NCBI GenBank assembly: GCA_050084985.1
Contig: JBITNC010000001.1
Location: 56,916,001 to 56,980,000, forward strand
Reading direction: 5' to 3'
DNA length: 64,000 nucleotides
DNA from: Nageia nagi
Taxonomy: Eukaryota; Pinophyta
Both the position numbers and the translations under genes were made by a program. Below are positions 21,539-33,260 of this stretch, piece after piece. Within the stretch, counting starts at the first letter, position 1; every line of letters starts with the position of its first letter. The notes under the pieces were generated by a model. That model saw nothing but the letters and a program-made list of their open reading frames with translations. It was not told the origin of the DNA and searched no databases.

Positions 21539-24500
21539 ATGCTGACTCATGCTACAAATAAAATAGTAAACACCATGAAGGTAACCAAGGAACCATTTGT
21601 GATTAAACATGAGGAGGTGGATGCTAATCTCATCATAATTCAAGATGAATATTTAGAGAATGCTCTTGGCATCAATTGGATGGTGATGGGGGTCATCAAT
21701 CATATCGACACTTGGTGCATTAATCCCATGAGGATCTTATTATAGCACCTAAAGCTTGAGGTTGTTAGTAAAGGTAAATTATTGGTCAAATCCAATAAGA
21801 ATGTCATGATAGACCAAGGCCTTACATATTATGTTCCCTACGAATCTTTCACCTATCTTAAATTGTATGTTATCATGCTCAAGCATAGCCTATAAGGGTA
21901 TGAAATTAGGGCTTTTAAGGAGCAACAACTAAAGGAGGTAAAATCTAGGTACAAACCCAAAATAATTTTAGATTACTCCCTAAATCCATTATGCATGCAC
22001 TTGTAGTCCCACCTAACTAGACCTTCCACATTAAGAAACAAATTGATCTAAAGCATGAGAAGCAAAAATTTTATAGGAATGAAGCAAAGATGTTGGAATG
22101 GATCAATGAAATGTATGAGGGAAGGTCTACAAAAATTTTACAAAGTTATGATATTGCCTCCTTCAAGAAGTCTCAAGATAGAAAGGTCTTGCAAGCACTG
22201 GTGATCATTTTTGGGAAGAAGACCCATATAGAAGTAGATGAAACCATGATGAGAATGGCCTATAATATCATAGAGGCCCATATCTACTATGATTTTACTA
22301 CATTTCAAATAAGGTGAGTAAAAATCTCTTTAAAATAGAAAAAATTGATTTCCAACATTCTTCCTACCTATGGTGGCTCATAGTCCACCAAAACTTGGAG
22401 ATACTGGTGGAGGCAAGACTTCAAGTTGAACCTGTAACCCTAACCATGGTGCCTATGCCCATTGATTTGAGAGTCCCTGTATTTACCAAGATATATAGGT
22501 CATATTATGGATTTATTAAAAAATTATATGCATTGATGGTGCAAATTTAACATGGAAGGCTCCTCATAGGTTACGTCAATCAACCATGAGAGAATTGCAG
22601 GGAGAAAATAAGATAGGTGACTCATTTTTTTTGAAAAATAGAACTATAATTATAAGGTATGGACATTTTGAGAACCCATTTTTTTTACCTAAATTTGTTG
22701 CTCCCTAATTGTATTTTATATAAATTGGTAGGCAAATGTGTGCAATAGAAACTAAATATGGGTCCAAGGGTAATTTCAAACCCATTGTAAATACATTGAT
22801 CTACTATAGAAAATTTTACTTTATTATAAATAGGTTGTAAAGATAGTATATTTGATTTCATTATACATAATTTCAAGTTAAAAATGGTATATTCCCCTTG
22901 GGTATATGACCCACTAGGAGAAATTACAAATATTATAAAGTTAAATAAAAATTGCCTAATAACTTTTGCTAATGAGCCTCAACCCCATGTTGAATATTTT
23001 GTCAATCAATCTAAACAAGAAGTTGAGGCATCCCTAGAGTGGAAAATTAGAGCTTTGAGTAAGGAATGGTTAACCCTCAAGGGTATCAAAAAATACAAAA
23101 ATTGGGAGAATAGGCGGTAAGAATTTGCCATCAACCCAAAATCTTTAACCCAATTAAGAGATGAGTTGGGTTGGAGCCCCAACAAAATTGATTATTTTAC
23201 CAAATTTCAATTTGAATATACCAATAAGGTTTATCATGTTGAAAAATATCCTTTTGGTGAGTTTTAATATGATAAGTATTGTGAAGCTTAATACACACAA
23301 GACCCATTAGTAGAAAAAGGTAAACCACTCTCACCTAATTTTCAAAGAATATTTAAAATGGGTGATAAGCCCAAGGCTCAAAGGGAACAGGGGTCAACAA
23401 AAAGAAAAGATGTGGGTGAACCATCTAGTTCATGGAAACTATTGAAGAATAAGAAAACTCAAGATGAAATAGTTGTTGCTTCCTAGGATTCTTCCCTAAA
23501 AAGGAGAAGAGTTCATACTTTGGCACAAACTCAAGCACAACAAGCCTAAGAGAAAGAAGAGATACCCAAAAAGAAACCTTGAACCACATAGCTACAAGTA
23601 TCTAGGAATACACAAACTCTATCTCCCATAATGAGTCAAGAAATGTAGGAAGCAATCATGGGAGAAATAGAGATGTTTGATGTTGAGGAAACTCAAGGAC
23701 CCCAAAACATAGACATCATCATCTACTAGGATGTACAAGAAGAAACATGGGATGAGGTACAACAAGGAGGAGGGAATGTACTCGAAATAGGTGGTACTAC
23801 AATAGTCAAAGGTAAAGCATGTGGAGATGATGATAATTATAAGGATCCAAAGAAAAATAAAGACTCTGTACCAATGGATAAAACTCTTGAGAAGGAGAAA
23901 CCTTTAGAAGAAGAAGAGTAGTAAGTTCAAATGAAAGCTTCCACTCAAAAGCCATTAGAAGATCCTGCATAAGACATATTGGCATCCACTTCAAAAGTAA
24001 TTAAAATCCCACATTCTTTAATTATTTTCTCCACATCCTCAAAAGAGGAAATTAAAAGTATTTTTTTAACTTAGATAGTAGAGCCCATTTATTGGGCAAT
24101 ATTTGTAAATAAACCCCATGTGCTTTCCTAACAACAATCTAGAATTTTGAGTAAAGTAATAGAAATGGGAGATATCAAAATCACCCAAATGCCTTTCAAA
24201 GAAGATCAAATGGATATTACTCCCATGGCTGTAGTAAATGTAAATATGCAAAGTGCTTTAGCTATAGACCAATCTTGATTGCTTATAAATATTTCTATGG
24301 AATCTACCAAAATCCTCCAATCCATGAAGAATAAGATTGATAAGTTAAATAAAAATATAGATCAATATAATAAGGAATACTCCCTTAAATATAAAATACT
24401 TTTTGGGTTGTATAACTAGAATAAGAATTTATTAGGAAAGATGGAAAAGCAAAAATTCAAGTTTGAGAAAATCCTGGAACAAAGTAAGGTCAAGCTAGAA

Positions 24501-25440
24501 AATGTAAAGAAACAAATGGAGGATCTAAAAGCTCAAGATGCCATGATAGATAACAAAAAGGCTTAAAAAACTAAAGAGATGCTAAAAAGGTAATAGTGGT
24601 AAATAAAGTACTTAGTAATGATAAGACAAAGTTATTGCAGATTGTGAAAAACTTCAAGAAATCCTTGGTTGAGCGAATAGCAAAAAGACTAGTGAGTCTA
24701 TCATAGTTACATTTATTGAAAAACCAAATAGAACAAGCTCTCTAGTAATGTATTACCTAGGCTACTCTCCACAAGTTATCCCTAAATGTACCTAGCTTTG
24801 TAATTAAAGGAATGCATAGTTGGTTGAAAGCCCTGATTGGAAAGAATCTAGCTACCATCACCCCCAAGACAAGATAAATAATTTTGAGGAGAACCTAGGA
24901 TATCTATGAGTTGTAGGACCTTATGTTTGGTGTGGATGTTTAGAAATAATAATTGAAGATAGAAATTGGCTTTATTAATAAATTCTTTCATTCTTTGATT
25001 GAATTAAAGGCTCCCAAATTATGGAAAGAATAGGATGTACAAGGTAGCGCCAACCAATGGGTGGTAAATACCATACAATTTTTGGAATAGTCTTTCTTTG
25101 AGAAACCAATCTCATATCTATAGCAAATAAGTCACATAGCTAAAGAAGCAATCATAAGGTTTTTTATGCAAAAAAGACTACAAAATATGCTGACAAGTTT
25201 TAGAGCAAACATAATCAAATTACAAGCATGCCCTATCTTGTCACAAGTAGATTATTAAGATCTAAAAGATTTGTATACCAAAATCTAGTCTTTTCTCCCT
25301 CCAGAATTAATCCCACCACTTGATACCCCTACAAAAGCCTCATATAGGTAGGTAAGTGGGTGCAACAAATGAAGGGTTCCATTTTTCAGTAGGCTAAGAT
25401 CCTAAGAGCTACCAAAAGATTGTTATTCTTTTAGAATCAC
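21539..25440 (+). pseudogene. Element A 3' ORF: long extra protein downstream of integrase, function unknown
   Basis: Coding-like sequence with scattered stops runs about 3.9 kb between integrase and the 3' LTR. Its central part aligns to the 3' ORF of G: YLWWLIVHQNLEIL near 22360 against HIIWMMIHQNADVF; GDSFFLKNRTIIIRYGHF near 22617 against GDWFFTKEGTFIRLYGYS; then PFFLP, ETKYGS, and SLTQLRDELGWSPNKIDYF near 23135. A basic KRRR cluster follows (23502), then a Glu/Lys/Gln-rich region, and at 24295-24570 a probable coiled coil (MKNKIDKLNKNIDQYNKEY). I do not recognise the family. The position is that of the env-like ORF of Athila elements, but I see no signal peptide or membrane anchor. Confidence 0.65.
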
Positions 25441-25923
25441 ACTCTGAGAATAGGGTAACATTTTGTTATCCTTTATTCTTACATTTATTTCAAATAAATC
25501 TACTCTTAATACTCACTTCTTACTCCCCTTTCATATTTTGTAAATGTTGGAAAGGTGTCTAGTCCTTATACTTAGTCTTTTTGATAAATTTTTATTGAGT
25601 CAAAAGCATTCTAGGTATTTCCAATAGTTTAGGTACTATTTATGTATATAAGCTTAAGCAATCTTGTTTTGAAGTTTAAATGCTATCTAGTGGGTGTTGT
25701 AATAAGTCCCAAAAATTAATCATAATCTAGTTTGATGTTATTCACTAATTGTACATAAGTTGAGAGTCATATGTTATGATTATTATGTCAAAGTATATCT
25801 AGTAAATAATATAGTATGCAAGGGAAGCAAATGTCTAAGTCAAATTCGAGTATTGTAAGAACTTGGGTCTTTTCAAGAATTGTTGTAAATAAGAGTCTTT
25901 GTTGAGTTGAAATTATGAATGGG
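25441..25923 (+). other. Non-coding 3' untranslated stretch of element A
   Basis: About 480 bases, AT-rich, with no coding reading I can support and no named motif. It leads to GAATGGG just before the inferred LTR start, the best but weak polypurine-tract candidate. Confidence 0.4.
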
Positions 25924-27240
25924 TGATGTTGTAAAACCCATGGATTTCCAAAAAAAAAAAATTACCTTATGCCAAAAATCTGTAGGAGATATTTCAAGAA
26001 GACATCTTCTAGAGCCCATCAATTTTGAGTAATGATGTCATACTTTTGGCCTAAAATCAATGGATCCTAAGATAATCAATAGATGGAAGTATGATGTTTA
26101 GTGAGAGATATTTTAGAAAGAAAAGTAAAAAAAGCTCACCAATTTTAACTAATAACATTGCACCTTTTTCCCAAAATTAGCAATTGTTAAGTAAACCCCT
26201 ACCATCACTAAATCTCATAAAGAAGAAACAAACCCTACTAAATAGGAGAAGGAATAATGAGTTGCAAAGAACACCCAAGTCCACTTGATCATAAGTGTTT
26301 AACCCCCGAGGCTCTATCAATGTGTTGACCATGAGTCATTTAAACTAAGCAATATTATTTCTTCCTAGATTATGATCATATAATATTTATTTTCCTCATT
26401 ATTCCATGCAACCCAAAACTACAGTGTTTACCATTAATGATTGTAGAGAGATGGATGGTTTTCGATAGAGCACAGTGCTATATCATAACAATCAAGCTAG
26501 TGAACTGTGCACTCATAATCAGCTACAATCTTAGGAAAATGCATTCAACAATAAATCAAAAGGATTATATTTGGAAGGTACAATAGCTCAAAGGTATTGA
26601 TTTTCCAAATTTTGGTGCTAATTGTACTCATTCACTATGTAATCTAATATAGTTGTAATTATAATATGTACATTTGTAAATAGTTCATTATATTTTGTAC
26701 ACCGACCCAATCACATATGTAAATATATAAATAGTGGATTGTTATAGGTCCAAGTGGTCAAACATTCTAAAAAATTTGGGCAAGTCTATAATATATTTTC
26801 ATGTGTGATAATGCAATTTGATAATGCTTTGCCCTTTGCAACATGTGGCTATCTATTAAGCTTTGTGAAAGTTATGCATGAAGTGTTATTTTATATTGTG
26901 ATTATGTATTATGATTGCTAGACCCTCAAGGTAATATATTTTACTATTCTTAATCTTGGATATGGATTGCTTCGTGTGTTGCAATTCCCAGGCTATGTAG
27001 TGTTAGTTTGTTTTCTTAGTTTAACGTGTTCATGTCTTTCCTATTACTCTTAGCCTTTTTATCTCTTTCTTATTACTCTTAACCTTCATAATAGATAGGA
27101 ACCATCCTATAATCCAAATATTGAGTATAAAACCAACACAAGTGCATTCCCACCATCTTCTTATCTTTCAAGGACCCTACCATTGCAGCTAATGGAGAAC
27201 ACGACCAGACCAAATCCTTGAGGTTTCATGATATCGATCA
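25924..27240 (+). repeat. 3' LTR of element A
   Basis: 26158-27240 is clearly the partner of 1-1120. I place the left end at TGAT (25924) because the LTR ends ATCA (27240), giving a TGAT/ATCA inverted end as in G (TGAT 53577, ATCA 55308), and GGG precedes it. Its first 230 bp contain a ~119-bp tandem duplication (GAGATATTT at 25986 and again at 26105). TATAAATAG at 26726. The exact left end is uncertain. Confidence 0.8.
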
Positions 27241-27250
27241 ATAGTCACAG

Positions 27251-27650
27251 TTATGGAAATTTTGGAAACTCAAATCCAAAGGAGTTTGCTATTCATTGGA
27301 GCATTATATGACTTCATCATAGCTTTAGGATATTCTTTACATTAATAGATCTCATTGAGCTCTTCAAATACCTCAATTAGAGAATTTAAGGTTGGTGTCA
27401 GAGTTTAAAAACACTCATCAATATGTGAAGGTTGGAAAATGTGTATTTCCTAAGTTGGTAACAAATATTAATCCTATTTTTTTCTAGCTTAGCAGCTCAA
27501 AAAACCTTACATTCATGTCCTATTATTAGCTCTTCGTTCCATTGTTTAGCATTTGTAGTGATAGATGATCCTTCAAATTCTAACATGGTATTCAAGATTT
27601 GTACCAATGTTTTCCATCCTTGGACACTAAAGAACCTTTAAATATTTAAT
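27251..27650 (+). repeat. Direct repeat, first copy (partner 28321-28650)
   Basis: Both copies run GGAAACTCAA, ...CTTCATCATAGCTT, ...AGATCTCATTGAGCTCTT, ...AAGGTTGG, ...GATCCTATTTTTT-like, ...TTCCATCCTTGGA in the same order. The copies have diverged by substitutions and small indels. It could be an old tandem duplication or the LTRs of a small lost element. Confidence 0.7.
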
Positions 27651-28320
27651 TGGTATAAAATTCAACTCAATATAGATGTTTTCAATGAACCTATGATTGG
27701 AAACATGGTGATATCTTGGGGGATATCATCATCATTTATGGAGTAAAATATTTTCATATTAAAGGGGAGAATGAAGGAAATTTATCTTTTATATATTAAT
27801 GTTTCAAATGTTTTATGTTTTAAATATATTATAAAAAATTTAAATGGAGGAAATGTGTGGATTTAAATATTATTATGTGCATTTTTCCTTCCCTTTGTGT
27901 AACCTATCAATTGTAAAACTTTGTAGCAACCAAGTTTTCTAGTGTCCAAATTCGCCAAAGTTCCTATTCTCTAAATTTTGTCTATATTTTATTCTTGGAA
28001 AGTTCAGTTAACCATCATGCCAACCATTATTACATGACCCATGTTTCTCCATAATTATCAAATTTACATCAATTTTAAGGTGATCATATCATTGGTGAAT
28101 AGCTCCATATGATGACTAAAAAGCTTATTAGTGATCTCAACTTTAGAACCAATTCATTTGACATATTAATATCCATTTTTGTAATGGGATACATTGTTGG
28201 GAATGTCTCTTAAATGCTTTTACAACCATATATCATAAGGTATACTCTTTTGAATTTTTATTTGACCAATTCATCATCATATTTACATTGGTCATCACAT
28301 TTCCTAATCGTCAAAATTAT

Positions 28321-28650
28321 GTCAATTTTGGAAACTCAACATTAAAGTATTTCACTAGTAATTGAAGCATCATAAGACTTCATCATAGCTTCAATATATT
28401 CTTCACATAAATAGATCTCATTGAGCTCTTAAATCCTTCAGTCAATTAATTAAAGGTTGGTATTAGATTTTGGCAACATCTAAGAGTGTTCATAAGCATG
28501 TGAAGGTTTGCAAACCTTCATTTCCTAATTTGGTAATGGAGCATGATCCTATTTTTTACTAACTTGGAAACATAGTGAACCTTAATTTCCTATCTTGGTA
28601 TCAACACTTCATTCCATTGTTTTCCATCCTTGGAGATTAATGAAACTTTA
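28321..28650 (+). repeat. Direct repeat, second copy (partner 27251-27650)
   Basis: Starts TTTTGGAAACTCAACATT and ends TTCCATCCTTGGAGATTAATG. It keeps the block order of the first copy but is about 70 bp shorter. Confidence 0.7.
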
Positions 28651-29414
28651 AATTCTAATAGTCTTCTCAATGGAATAGGGGACTTTGTGATAATAATCCT
28701 TTTTCTAAAACTTAAATATGTTCCTCTTTCAAATATTTATGTTCAAGTGGGATTAGTCTATTTCACCCCCAAGCTTAATTATAGTGCTTTACATGGGCTC
28801 CTGAAGGATGGCCCAATGGAACTTACCAATCATAATTCAGTTCCTTACCTTACTCATCCTAGTACAAGACTTGTGGCACCCAAAGGAACACCTAACTACA
28901 CATATATAGTGGTCCATTCCATGTATATCTAGAATACCATATAGCCATAATATATTATGCATCTACTTTTATAGTGTTTGAGGTAAATATGCAATTTTTG
29001 GATCTTTAAAATGGGGCATGGATCACTACTAAGTTAAAAACTAGTTATCATCATTGATTACGTTTATAGAAATATTTCACCATAATTAGTGATAAAAATT
29101 AGTGTTTAAATTGAAGTAAATAATGTTAAATATTAAAACCTTCTACCTTAAACCAATCAAATATCACAAGGATATGATAGGAAATGATGTGATCAAAATT
29201 ATTAACCTATGATCATAATGATCTCTTATAAGTAGATACTTATGAGTATACCATTTCTTGTCACCTCATTCACAAAATTCTATAGATAGAATTTGTGTAA
29301 TTATTTGTTTGGTGCCTATCTAATTCATAACAACTTGAAGTTACCAAATGTTGTTCCATAACTTGGAGTTATATTTTATAATTAAATTTAGTTCCTCCAT
29401 ATCCTAATCCTTTC

Positions 29415-30350
29415 CATGAAATGAATCATTATATGCATATAATTGGCTTCATGAGGAGGTTCTAATAGTTTTTGAGGGAATGCAATGACATGGTGTTCTA
29501 CCCAATGAATTCATCTTTTTTAGTGTTATTTCTTTATGTTCCAAATTAGTATCATTGGAAGAGGTTATTTACATCTGGATTGAATAATAATAAAAATTTA
29601 TTTTCATTTTGATGAACATTTTGTGATGATTTCAATGATAGACATGTATACTAAGATTAGGAATATACAAAAGGATTGTATATTATTTAGCAAAATGTAA
29701 TAAAGAGACGTAATCTCATAGAATACAATGATCATAAAATATGCATAGAACTAGCTTCATGAGGAGGCTCTAGAGGTTATTCATGGAATGTGATGAAGTG
29801 GTGTTCCACCCAATGAATTCATATTTTTCAATATTTTTTTCACTTTATGCTAATTCGATATCATGGAAGAGGGTGTTGGCATATATCCATAGAACAATAA
29901 TAAAAAGTGATTTTCATTTTAATATTGTTGTGATGATTTATTTGATATATGTGTATGTAAATTTTAGGAACATACATAAGATTCATGTATTATTTGAAAA
30001 AATGCAGCAAAGAGATATAATCTCATATAATGCAATGATCATAAGATATACACATAACTAGCTTCATGAGGAGGCTCTAAAGGTTTTTGAGATAATACAA
30101 TGAAGTGGTGTTCTACCCAATGAATTCACCTTTTTCAATGTTAATACTCTATGCACCAACTTAGCATCATTGAAAGAGGTGCTGAAATCCATTAAAAAAA
30201 AAAGTTATTTTCATTCTATTTTTTTATGATGATTGATGTAATAGACATGTATGTTAAGTTTGAGAACATACAAAATACTCGCATAATGTTTGAAAAAAGA
30301 AATAGAGAGATACAATCTTATGGAATGCAATGATCAAATGATATGATATT
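29415..30350 (+). pseudogene. PLS-type pentatricopeptide repeat (PPR) pseudogene, three ~308-bp units
   Basis: The clearest part, 29783-30061, reads in order an H-R-T-I-I-K-S-D-F motif, NIVVMIYLIYVYVNFRNIHK, VLFEKMQQRDIISYNAMI and IRYTHN. It is followed by LHEEALKVFE and GVLPNEFTFFNV in the next unit, the classic P-L-S repeats of plant organelle RNA-editing or processing factors. Three units begin with GCTTCATGAGGAGG at 29446, 29754 and 30061. Each unit has the length of one P-L-S triplet (about 102 codons). Stops, frameshifts and the absence of start, targeting peptide and E/DYW end show a broken gene fragment. This is the only host-type gene I see in the window. Confidence 0.88.
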
Positions 30351-30390
30351 TGAAATCTCCAACAAATTCATACCTCCCACTAAAAGGATC

Positions 30391-30573
30391 TAAATATACC
30401 ATGTGATATTAAACAATTTAAATACACCATTTAATATGAAATGATGTAACTATACCATATGATATTAAATGATTTAAATGCACCAACAAATTATATGAAA
30501 TTATCTAAGTGCATAATCCACTATATGATATGAAAAATAAGTAACTACACCATATGATATTAAATGATCTACA
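30391..30573 (+). repeat. Minisatellite, about six ~29-bp units
   Basis: Imperfect units around ACCATATGATATTAAATGAT followed by TTAAATG or GTAACTA, at roughly 28-31 bp spacing (30391, 30420, 30448, 30477, 30507, 30541). Units 1, 3 and 6 are the most alike. Confidence 0.75.
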
Positions 30574-31129
30574 CCTCATCATAGATTCCATTAAACTCTT
30601 TATATGATGAAGCACTTGGGAACCAACCCCAAAAACATAACCTTTGTATGTGTTCTATAATCAAACTACAACTTGATTGCCTCAATAAATATTCCCAAAT
30701 AAATACATGGTATGAATTTCACAATGATATTCCAAACTTTGAAGGGGGGATCTTCACATACCAAGGATGCCCTTCTTGGACTAATTTTTAGAATATGCAC
30801 CTTAAATTCATTAGGATAGTACTCCCTTATATCTAAAAGACTAGCCATCATCAAATCAACCTTTGAAGTATATGGAATAATATCATCCATAATTATAAGA
30901 TATTAATGGAGCTTCAAATCAATCAATTGAGATACCACAACTTGGACCTACACAAAACATTACAAAATGGGCAATGAGAACACTTGAATACGCCTAACAT
31001 GGAGAAGTACATAAAACTAGAATACGAATATTATATTAAGTTGGATATGAGGAACACTTTAGATGTGGAGACATTAAAATTATTATGGAGTGTTCTTATG
31101 ATCTAAATATGAAAATAGAAATAGAACCA
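30574..31129. other. Unassigned stretch with one open minus-strand frame
   Basis: No gene I recognise. A minus-strand open frame at 30666-30890 reads MDDIIPYTSKVDLMMASLLD at its start and has protein-like composition, but I cannot place it in a family. It may be a fragment of an unrecognised retroelement. Confidence 0.3.
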
Positions 31130-31685
31130 AATTATTTCAAATAATTTGTAACTCAAGAAGTGTGGAGGAATGTTATGCAAAGTGATTATGATACTCTTAT
31201 GAATAATAGAAAGTGGGAGTTGATTGATCCTCCACTAGGATCTAAACCAATTGGGTGAAAGTGGGTATATAAGAATAACTATAAATTATACAACCCACTT
31301 GAAAATCATAAATAAAATCTTGTTGCAAAGGGTTATGTTTATACAAAAAATGGATCACCATTCAAGCTTTGTTGGATTTGTCAATATAATATGAGTGGAA
31401 AACTCATCAAATGGGTATCAAAATTGTATTTGTTAATGCTAGTATAAAGTATAATCTATTTGACACAACATAAATTTTTTATAATAAAAGGTCAACTACA
31501 TAAGGTGTGCAAAATTATAAAATCATTGTATGGATTACAAGCCCCCAGAGCTTAATACGAAATATTGATTAAGCACATCTTAAAGATAAACTTCTAGCAT
31601 TTTAATTTTAATTAGGAAATAGTTTTTGTTAATAAATTTAACAATATTGTTATATATATGATTACATATGTATATGATTTATTCA
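31130..31685 (+). pseudogene. Ty1/copia reverse transcriptase fragment
   Basis: Starts VWRNVMQSDYDTLMNNRKWE, then LIDPPLGSKPIG and KWVYKNNYK, VAKGYVYTKNG, IIKSLYGLQAPRA near 31520, and ends YVYDLF (31663-31680), a decayed form of the YVDDLL active site. These are the ordered blocks of copia RT. About 60 codons between the VAKG and SLYGL blocks are degraded. No LTR or integrase is visible around it. It stops abruptly where a LINE fragment begins. Confidence 0.82.
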
Positions 31686-33260
31686 TATTTCCCTTTTGTT
31701 GGTAGTACTAGTGTGGTCGATTATGCTCTAGCCAATCTCCCCTTCATCTTTTCTATCATTGATTTTGATATCTCAAATACTCAATCCTTATTCGATCATG
31801 CATATATCACCCTTTCCCTTCCACTCATACACCCTCACTTTTTCCCACTACTCTCCACATCCTCTTCGATGATAATCTTAATAAATATATGCATAGAAAA
31901 CCTAAGAAAACATATTACCAACTTTGACCATATACAAGACCCTATCTTACAGAAAGATCCTTTCTTTAAATCCTTATGGATACCTAACCTTAAATCCTTC
32001 CCTCATACCATAAACACCTTATACCCTCACCCTCATTATATAAATTTTCTTATAACTCATGGTTTGATAACGAATACAACACCCTCCATAAAATTAGTTG
32101 CTTTATTATTCAACACAAACATTCTATTTTGAAAAAATCCTAATGAATGTATCACAACCTCATCAAATATAAAAAGAGGTAATATATTATTATAAAAATA
32201 TTTAAACTCATAAATATGTGAAGATGAATGCTTAGATCTTATGGCATTCTTTCTCTCTAGGTATCCCATATACTCTATCATTCATCCACATGACTAGTTC
32301 ATTTATACCTCTACTCTCTACAGTATCCCTAATCAATCTTCCATTATCCCAAACCCTCAACCTCATCCTTATCATTTATTTACAAATAAAATGGTCCTAC
32401 ATAAGTTATCCACAAAATTGAAACTATCAAAGCTTCAATATTTGAAAACCTAAGTGCTAAATTCCTTAAGTATCATCCTATAGTTCTTATTATACCTTTA
32501 ATAAAATCCATCCCATTTAACAATTGTATGATCCTCTAAACACTAGTAACTACAAAATACTTATGGTCAACCACACCCTAGCAGAATTCTTCATCATAAC
32601 TCTTGATCATTTCAAATTTAACTTTTCCAAAACATACAATTTTTGTGCACTAGTCAAGTTGGTTTTTGTATAAAATACTGCATCATTGATCACATCCTCA
32701 TAATGCATGCCATCATTAAAAATGCATGAGCCAATAAATATAAGGTTTATCATTGCTTTATTGACCTTTGTAAAGCCTTCAATATTATACTAAGATATAT
32801 TCCATTCCATAGACTTGGGGATCAAAGATACTTGGAGATGTCATATCCCTTATAATGAAATTAAATGATCAGTTAGTTGGCCAAATCTGAGTCATTTCTC
32901 AGTTATATAATTTGGTATATAGAATTATTCATGTTAAACATGGTTGTTCTCTCACACCTACTCTATTTGGGCACTATATTGATGAACTTGAGGCTTAAGT
33001 GACTAATCTCAAATACCTTGGGTCCTAGTATGGGTTAGTTTTTATATGATTCCATTTTTTTCATTTTTCTCTATGTAAAAGATGTTTTTTTACTATATCA
33101 TACAATAGTTAGGCTTGAACACCAAGTTGACACTATGCATACATTTTGTGTTACTCATAGACTTGAACTTAATATTAAATTTAGATAAAGGTTATTTCCT
33201 TTAACATGTCAAGAATATATGCTTATAAAATCCACCTTTTTATTAATTGGGTAAATATAT
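31686..33260 (+). pseudogene. Element H: + strand non-LTR retrotransposon (LINE) fragment, endonuclease end plus RT
   Basis: GSTSVVDYALANLPFIFSII (31702 on) followed by DHAYITLSLPLIH matches the end of LINE apurinic-type endonucleases (usually ...VDY...SDH.PI). RT blocks follow: NHTLAEFF near 32572, a CFIDLCKAFN region near 32757, VKHGCSLTPTLFGHYIDELEA near 32935, and YVKDVFLL near 33074 (usually YADD/FADD, here K in place of A-D). It differs in type from element E, which is the L1-like plant LINE; this one resembles the jockey/RTE-like side. Many frameshifts; the N-terminal half and 3' tail are not found. Confidence 0.75.

Larger units (their letters stand above)
1..27240 (+). mobile_element. 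Element A: old Tat/Athila-type Ty3/gypsy LTR retrotransposon, interrupted by B and C
   Basis: The LTR-like sequence at 1-1120 recurs at 26158-27240 in the same orientation. Between the two lie, in order, gag, a protease (DTGA), an RNase H-like domain, RT (YLDN), RNase H, integrase and a further ORF. The gag-protease junction is interrupted at 3208-16999 by copia element B, which itself contains gypsy element C. Without that insert A measures at least 13.4 kb in the window, and its left end is cut off. Every coding part has many stops and frameshifts, so this is an inactive and very old copy. Its proteins and LTR motifs resemble element G (53577 onward) throughout, so A and G belong to one family group. 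Confidence 0.9.
27241..29410. other. Unassigned AT-rich DNA right of element A, with a direct repeat
   Basis: No gene I can support. 27251-27650 and 28321-28650 are diverged direct repeats 1.07 kb apart, listed separately. An open stretch of 100 codons at 28630-28932 (+) has no recognisable motif and may be chance. This may be the host DNA into which A inserted, or older repeats. Confidence 0.5.

Noticed and set aside
21539-25440. 3' ORF of A as a viral envelope gene
   Set aside because: Only the position fits. I see no signal peptide, transmembrane segment or cysteine pattern, and the core motif is soluble-looking.
28630-28932. 100-codon open frame as a host gene
   Set aside because: No start context, motif or neighbour support; it overlaps the end of a decayed direct repeat.
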